Source: Xanthobacteraceae bacterium
GTDB taxonomy: Bacteria > Pseudomonadota > Alphaproteobacteria > Rhizobiales > Xanthobacteraceae
DNA length: 10,499 nt
Assembly (NCBI GenBank): GCA_030037185.1
Contig: JASHRR010001059.1
Span: forward strand, 1-10,499
Direction: 5' to 3'
Each line of letters starts with the position of its first letter. Position 1 is the first letter of the stretch. A program made the position numbers and the translations under genes. This document shows, in pieces, positions 7,491 to 10,499 of this stretch. The notes under the pieces are model-generated. The model made no database searches. It was not told the origin of the DNA and worked only from the letters and a program-made list of their open reading frames with translations.

Positions 7491-8522
7491 ATGATCATAG
7501 ACTGCCACGGCCACTACACGACGGAGCCGCAAAAGCTGCACGATTTCCGCAAGAACCAGATTGCCGCCATCAAGGATGCCAGCCAGAAGCCGTCGGGCGC
7601 CACTCTCAACATCAGCGACGATGAGCTGCGTGCGAGCGTGGAAGGCGCTCAGCTCAAATTCCAGCGAGAGCGCGGCACCAATGTTACGATCTTCTCACCG
7701 CGCGCATCCGGCATGTCGCACCATATCGGCGACGAAGGGGTGAGCCTCGAATGGTCGCAGGTGTCCAATGAGCTGATCTATCGCCTCACCATGCTCTACC
7801 CGCACAACTTCATCGGTGTATGCCAATTGCCGCAATCTCCCGGAGTCAATCCGAAGAACTGCGTCGGCGAGCTGGAACGCTGCGTCAACGAGTTCGGCTT
7901 CGTCGGCTGCAATCTCAATCCGGATCCCTCGGGCGGACACTGGGACGCACCGCCGATCAGCGACCGATTCTGGTATCCCCTCTACGAAAAAATGGCGGAG
8001 CTCGACGTGCCGGCCATGATCCATGTCTCGGCCTCGTGCAATCCGGCGTTCCACACCACGGGGGCGCACTACATCAACGGCGACACCACCGCCTTCATGC
8101 AGCTCATCACGTCGGATTTGTTCAAAGATTTCCCCACGCTGAAATTCATCATTCCGCATGGCGGCGGGGCGGTGCCGTATCACTGGGGACGCTACCGCGG
8201 TCTCGCCCAGGACATGAAGCGACCGCCGCTTGAGGAGCACTTGCTCAACAATGTTTTTTTCGACACCTGCGTCTACCATTTGCCCGGGATCGAACTGCTC
8301 ACCAGAGTGATCCCGGCCGACAATATCCTGTTCGCCTCCGAAATGGTCGGCGCCGTGAAGGGGATCGATCCGCGCACCGGTCACTATTACGACGACACCA
8401 AGCGCTACATCGATCAGGTGAGCTCGCTGAGCGCAGCAGACAAACATAAGATTTTCGAGGGCAACGCCCGCAAGGTGTACCCTCGTCTCAACAAGCGCCT
8501 CGCGGCAAGCACCGCGTCATAG
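7491..8522 (+). CDS. ligJ: 4-oxalomesaconate hydratase LigJ (amidohydrolase superfamily)
   Basis: Zinc-dependent hydratase that adds water to 4-oxalomesaconate to give 4-carboxy-4-hydroxy-2-oxoadipate, a late cytoplasmic step of the protocatechuate 4,5-cleavage and gallate pathways. The 343-residue product matches my recall of Sphingobium LigJ almost end to end, including MIIDCHGHYTT, NLNPDPSGGHW, FHTTGAHY, PHGGGAVPYHWGR, FFDTCVYH, SEMVGAVKGIDPRTG and EGNARKVYPRL. The expected metal and catalytic residues H6, H8, H178 and E284 fall at the same numbers as in LigJ. No signal peptide is present. ATG 7491 has GAGG (7483-7486) upstream. It is preceded by a 236-base gap and followed by a 566-base gap, so it may form its own transcription unit. 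No dioxygenase (LigAB), LigC, LigI or LigK gene is in the window. A related hydratase with another substrate is possible but less likely. Confidence 0.93.
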   Translation: MIIDCHGHYTTEPQKLHDFRKNQIAAIKDASQKPSGATLNISDDELRASVEGAQLKFQRERGTNVTIFSPRASGMSHHIGDEGVSLEWSQVSNELIYRLTMLYPHNFIGVCQLPQSPGVNPKNCVGELERCVNEFGFVGCNLNPDPSGGHWDAPPISDRFWYPLYEKMAELDVPAMIHVSASCNPAFHTTGAHYINGDTTAFMQLITSDLFKDFPTLKFIIPHGGGAVPYHWGRYRGLAQDMKRPPLEEHLLNNVFFDTCVYHLPGIELLTRVIPADNILFASEMVGAVKGIDPRTGHYYDDTKRYIDQVSSLSAADKHKIFEGNARKVYPRLNKRLAASTAS

Positions 8523-8702
8523 GGTGGTTCGAGCCGCAGCGGCCGGGAACTCGTGGACAAGGCCTCGAAACAAGCTTGCGTAGACAAGGCCCGTCCTGAG
8601 GCTCAATGCGCGGTCCCCACGAGAGCGGTTTCCGGAGCGCGAAAGATCCCCGGCCGCTGTCGCGGATGGGGCGAAGCGCAAAATGCTTGGGCGCGAGCAA
8701 GT

Positions 8703-8716
8703 GCTCAATATTGAGC
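8703..8716. promoter_or_regulatory. Perfect 14-bp palindrome, candidate operator
   Basis: GCTCAATATTGAGC is an uninterrupted perfect palindrome with an AT-rich centre, followed 15 bases later by ACAATTGT (8732-8739). TTGAGC in its right half and TACAAT at 8731-8736 resemble -35 and -10 hexamers, but the 14-base spacing is too short for a normal promoter. A dimeric regulator site is the simplest reading; one such palindrome is expected roughly every 16 kb by chance. Confidence 0.35.
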
Positions 8717-8810
8717 CCGGGAGCCGACGATACAATTGTCAAGCTCCCTCTGCAGTTAAGCGCGCGCGCAAACTCGGCAGGCAGCGCCCTTAACGCGGCG
8801 GTCCCGAGGC

Positions 8811-8863
8811 TCTCGAAGGAGGATGGCCACGGGCACGATCCCGCCTGCGGCCGTCCTTCGAGA
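8811..8863. repeat. Ten-base perfect inverted repeat with nested stems
   Basis: TCTCGAAGGA (8811-8820) and TCCTTCGAGA (8854-8863) are exact reverse complements separated by 33 bases. Inside the loop, CGGG (8830-8833) and CCCG (8840-8843) can pair, as can GGCC (8825-8828) and GGCC (8849-8852). It lies 225 bases upstream of the next gene. It could be a structured leader, a looping operator pair or a relic of a mobile repeat; nothing in the sequence decides between these. Confidence 0.45.
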
Positions 8864-8942
8864 CGCCCAATCGGCGGTTGCCGATTTCGGCGCTTTCAGA
8901 CTGCTCGGGTTCGGCAAGCCCAGAGCCCCTCTCGAATGGAGA

Positions 8943-8968
8943 GCCAGGTTGGCAAACGCAAGCCTGGC
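8943..8968 (+). repeat. Eight-pair hairpin in the long intergenic region
   Basis: GCCAGGTT (8943-8950) pairs with AGCCTGGC (8961-8968), with one G-T wobble and a ten-base loop. No T-run follows, so intrinsic termination is unlikely. It sits 120 bases ahead of the decarboxylase-like gene and immediately follows a smaller CTCTC/GAGAG stem that shares its first base. Confidence 0.4.
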
Positions 8969-9088
8969 GCGCCCCTTCTCTACAAGCAATTCCCCCTCGG
9001 GACGAAATCCGTTCTATTGGCGATTTTCGGCGTCATCGCACCTCTCGATTTTGGCCTATGATGGGTCGGACAACAGGAAGGAGTCGCC

Positions 9089-9988
9089 ATGCTGACAAAA
9101 CGCGACAAGCTCAAGCTCTTCACGCTGATGGGAAGCTACCCCAACGTGAGGGCGCTGAAGGACGGGAGAATCAACTCCGACTTGTTGGAATTCGACTTCG
9201 CCGACGTCAAGGTGTCCAACACCGCGTTCAAGCCGCTGGTGCGCGAAGCGAGGTTCGATCTCGCCGAACTTGCGATCGTGACGTTTTTGCAAGCAAAGTA
9301 CTATGGCAAGCCTTATTTGCTAATTCCGGCAACGGTGGTCGGCCGCGGCCAGTTGCACACCATCGCGTACAATCCGGAGCGCGGCCATCTCGGGCCGGGC
9401 GATCTCAACGGCAAAACCGTTGGGGTGCGCGCCTATACGCAGACCACCGGCGTGTGGGTGCGCGGAATCCTGGCGGAGGACTATGGCGTCGATCTGGGCA
9501 GCATCAATTGGGTGACGTTCGAGGATGGTCACGTGGCCGAGTACAGAGACCCGCCGAACGTGCGAAGGGCACCGGAGGGGAAACAGCTCGTGCAGATGTT
9601 GCTTGATGGAGAGATCGACGCGGCGATCGTCGGCGACAAATTTCCGGATCCGCGCTTGAAGCCGCTCATTGCGAACCCCGAGACCGCTAACCGCATATGG
9701 TCGCAGGCGTATGGCGGCGTGCCGATTAACCACATGCTGGTGATACGCACGCAACTGGCACAAGCTCGACCTGATGTGGTGCGCGAAGTCTATCGCATGT
9801 TTCGCGACGCCAAGGAGGCATCGTTCGCCGAGAGCGGCACACCTGAGCTTGATCCGCTTCGCTTTGGCATCGAGCCCAACCGCCGGTCGCTTGAGATCGT
9901 CATCGATTTCGGCGTCAAGCAGGGACTCCTGCCTCGCCAATTTGCTGTCGATGAACTGTTCAGTGAGGCGATGCGGGCGCTCGGCTGA
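9089..9988 (+). CDS. 4,5-dihydroxyphthalate decarboxylase-like / NMT1-type substrate-binding-fold protein
   Basis: The 299-residue product belongs to the family holding 4,5-dihydroxyphthalate decarboxylase (Pht5-like, 4,5-dihydroxyphthalate to protocatechuate plus CO2) and related proteins annotated as ABC substrate-binding. The diagnostic block is GVRAYTQTTGVWVRGILAED (112-131), and the N-terminus has GSYPNVRALKDGRI (15-28) and FDLAELAIVTFL (56-67), as in that family. A later DGEIDAAIVGDKFPDPRL (about 172-189) is a typical substrate-binding-fold segment. No signal peptide or lipobox is present, which favours a cytoplasmic enzyme over a transport receptor. It is slightly shorter than the roughly 330-residue decarboxylases as I recall them. 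AGGAAGGAG (9075-9083) precedes ATG 9089. A decarboxylase yielding protocatechuate would fit upstream of LigJ. The exact substrate is uncertain, and many family members are only annotated by homology. Confidence 0.75.
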   Translation: MLTKRDKLKLFTLMGSYPNVRALKDGRINSDLLEFDFADVKVSNTAFKPLVREARFDLAELAIVTFLQAKYYGKPYLLIPATVVGRGQLHTIAYNPERGHLGPGDLNGKTVGVRAYTQTTGVWVRGILAEDYGVDLGSINWVTFEDGHVAEYRDPPNVRRAPEGKQLVQMLLDGEIDAAIVGDKFPDPRLKPLIANPETANRIWSQAYGGVPINHMLVIRTQLAQARPDVVREVYRMFRDAKEASFAESGTPELDPLRFGIEPNRRSLEIVIDFGVKQGLLPRQFAVDELFSEAMRALG

Positions 9989-10256
9989 GTCAATGGCGGT
10001 TTCGACCCCTGCAACGACGTGTTAGGCAAGGGCCCGCTCTTGCGTGCAGCACGAGGCTCTTCCCATCGCCCGTGGCCGCGCAGGCGCCCGCGTCTGCCGC
10101 TGTCGGCACAAAACCAATGACGACTACTCTTTCTGGGCGACGCGCGGCAACCATCTCATCGATTGCAGGACAAGGAAGCGATGTGGGAACGGTTTTGCGG
10201 GTGGCTCAGCCGATCCCGCAACGCGAGTTTTGCCAATCCCGCCGCCCCACCCTGGG
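9989..10256. other. Gap between convergent genes, 268 bases
   Basis: The two flanking frames point at each other, so transcription terminators for both would be expected here. I see only a weak stem, GCAAG (10026-10030) / CTTGC (10039-10043), with no T-run on either side. A plus-strand frame beginning around 10072 runs through this gap into the right-hand gene on the opposite strand, but it has no ribosome binding site or protein features that I recognise. Confidence 0.5.
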
Positions 10257-10499
10257 CTACCGCTGCCCCGACCGTTCCGATGCCGGCAGTCCACTCATGT
10301 CGATTGAAGGCACCGCTTCAGGCGCGCCGATCGGACGATCGTACTCGCGGGCCGCCAACGAACCCTTCGGCGCTCCTTTCGGCGCCGCTACTTGCCGATA
10401 GCCAGGACGGGGTGCCGTCTTGGCGAGCCCCGCATTTTTCTGTCTCTCCTGACGCTTGCGTCGCAGTTCCTCGCGCTGCCGCGCCACCAGGGCGGCAAC
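10257..10499 (-). CDS. Unidentified gene, C-terminal tail only (5' end outside window)
   Basis: An open frame of 80 codons enters from the right edge on the minus strand and stops with TAG at 10257-10259. It is open through the last base, so this is read as the C-terminus of a longer protein rather than a small gene from GTG 10487, which has no visible ribosome binding site. The tail starts as a highly charged, Arg/Glu/Lys-rich stretch likely to be helical (VARQREELRRKRQERQKN), followed by a Pro/Ala/Gly-rich basic region that looks disordered. I do not recognise the family. The opposite-strand frame over the same bases is about equally open, so even coding is not certain. Confidence 0.4.
   Translation of the reverse strand, partial: VAALVARQREELRRKRQERQKNAGLAKTAPRPGYRQVAAPKGAPKGSLAAREYDRPIGAPEAVPSIDMSGLPASERSGQR

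Larger units (their letters stand above)
8523..9088 (+). other. Long intergenic region, 566 bases, with several inverted repeats
   Basis: The largest gene-free stretch of the window lies between two plus-strand genes. Open frames here of up to about 150 codons show no recognisable protein features and no good ribosome binding site. Structure visible by eye: a 14-bp palindrome (8703-8716), ACAATTGT (8732-8739), a ten-base inverted repeat (8811-8820 / 8854-8863) with nested stems, a small stem CTCTC/GAGAG (8929-8943), and an eight-pair stem (8943-8950 / 8961-8968). I see no T-tailed terminator after ligJ and no tRNA. Confidence 0.6.

Noticed and set aside
7695..8447. Minus-strand open frame of 250 codons
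   Set aside because: It is fully antisense to ligJ, which matches a characterised family over its whole length.
8711..8736. TTGAGC and TACAAT as a promoter
   Set aside because: The spacer is only 14 bases, too short for a normal sigma-70 promoter; kept only as part of a possible operator region.
8606..9061. Plus-strand open frame of 151 codons in the long intergenic gap
   Set aside because: No good ribosome binding site, Ser/Arg/Pro-rich low-complexity translation, and it crosses the inverted repeats; not supportable as a gene.
1..10499. CRISPR array, tRNA, rRNA, insertion sequence or phage genes
   Set aside because: Looked for on both strands; no regularly spaced repeats, cloverleaf, transposase motif or phage structural protein was recognised.

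Overview
The window is GC-rich, densely coding bacterial DNA. Its gene content points to a soil alphaproteobacterium of the Bradyrhizobium type. The strongest hint is the Bug-type solute-binding protein, whose N-terminus (MKLPRRK...) and C-terminus (...FSGAKAD) look like the expanded rhizobial paralogues. This assignment rests on recalled family resemblance, not on a search.

Layout, left to right. (1) Positions 1-1150, minus strand: the N-terminal part of an exported type-B carboxylesterase that runs off the left edge. (2) A 363-base divergent intergenic region with an AT-rich patch. (3) 1514-2608, plus: the oxygenase component of a Rieske non-haem iron monooxygenase (vanillate demethylase/dicamba monooxygenase class). 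(4) 2701-3678, plus: a Bug/TctC-type periplasmic solute-binding protein. (5) A 341-base gap with a 15-bp perfect palindrome. (6) 4020-6299, plus: an exported M28 zinc peptidase with the full architecture of glutamate carboxypeptidase II (GCPII/PSMA). (7) 6325-7254, plus: a secreted protein of unknown function, 25 bases behind the peptidase. (8) A 236-base gap with a candidate promoter and a perfect hairpin. (9) 7491-8522, plus: 4-oxalomesaconate hydratase (LigJ), the most secure functional call here. (10) A 566-base gap with no convincing gene but several inverted repeats. (11) 9089-9988, plus: a cytoplasmic protein with a substrate-binding-protein fold, resembling 4,5-dihydroxyphthalate decarboxylase. 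(12) 10257-10499, minus: the C-terminal tail of an unidentified gene entering from the right.

How the genes may work together: LigJ belongs to the protocatechuate 4,5-cleavage (or gallate) pathway. A Rieske demethylase/hydroxylase and a 4,5-dihydroxyphthalate decarboxylase-like protein are both of types that can feed protocatechuate-like intermediates into it. Around them are three genes for proteins with export signals (carboxylesterase, GCPII-like peptidase, unknown secreted protein) and one solute-binding protein. My inference is an accessory catabolic cluster that unwraps an ester- or amide-linked aromatic compound outside the cytoplasm and degrades the aromatic part inside. The ring-cleavage dioxygenase, LigC, LigI, LigK, a reductase for the Rieske enzyme, the membrane subunits of the transporter and any regulator are all absent from the window. 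No tRNA, rRNA, CRISPR array, insertion sequence or integrase was seen.
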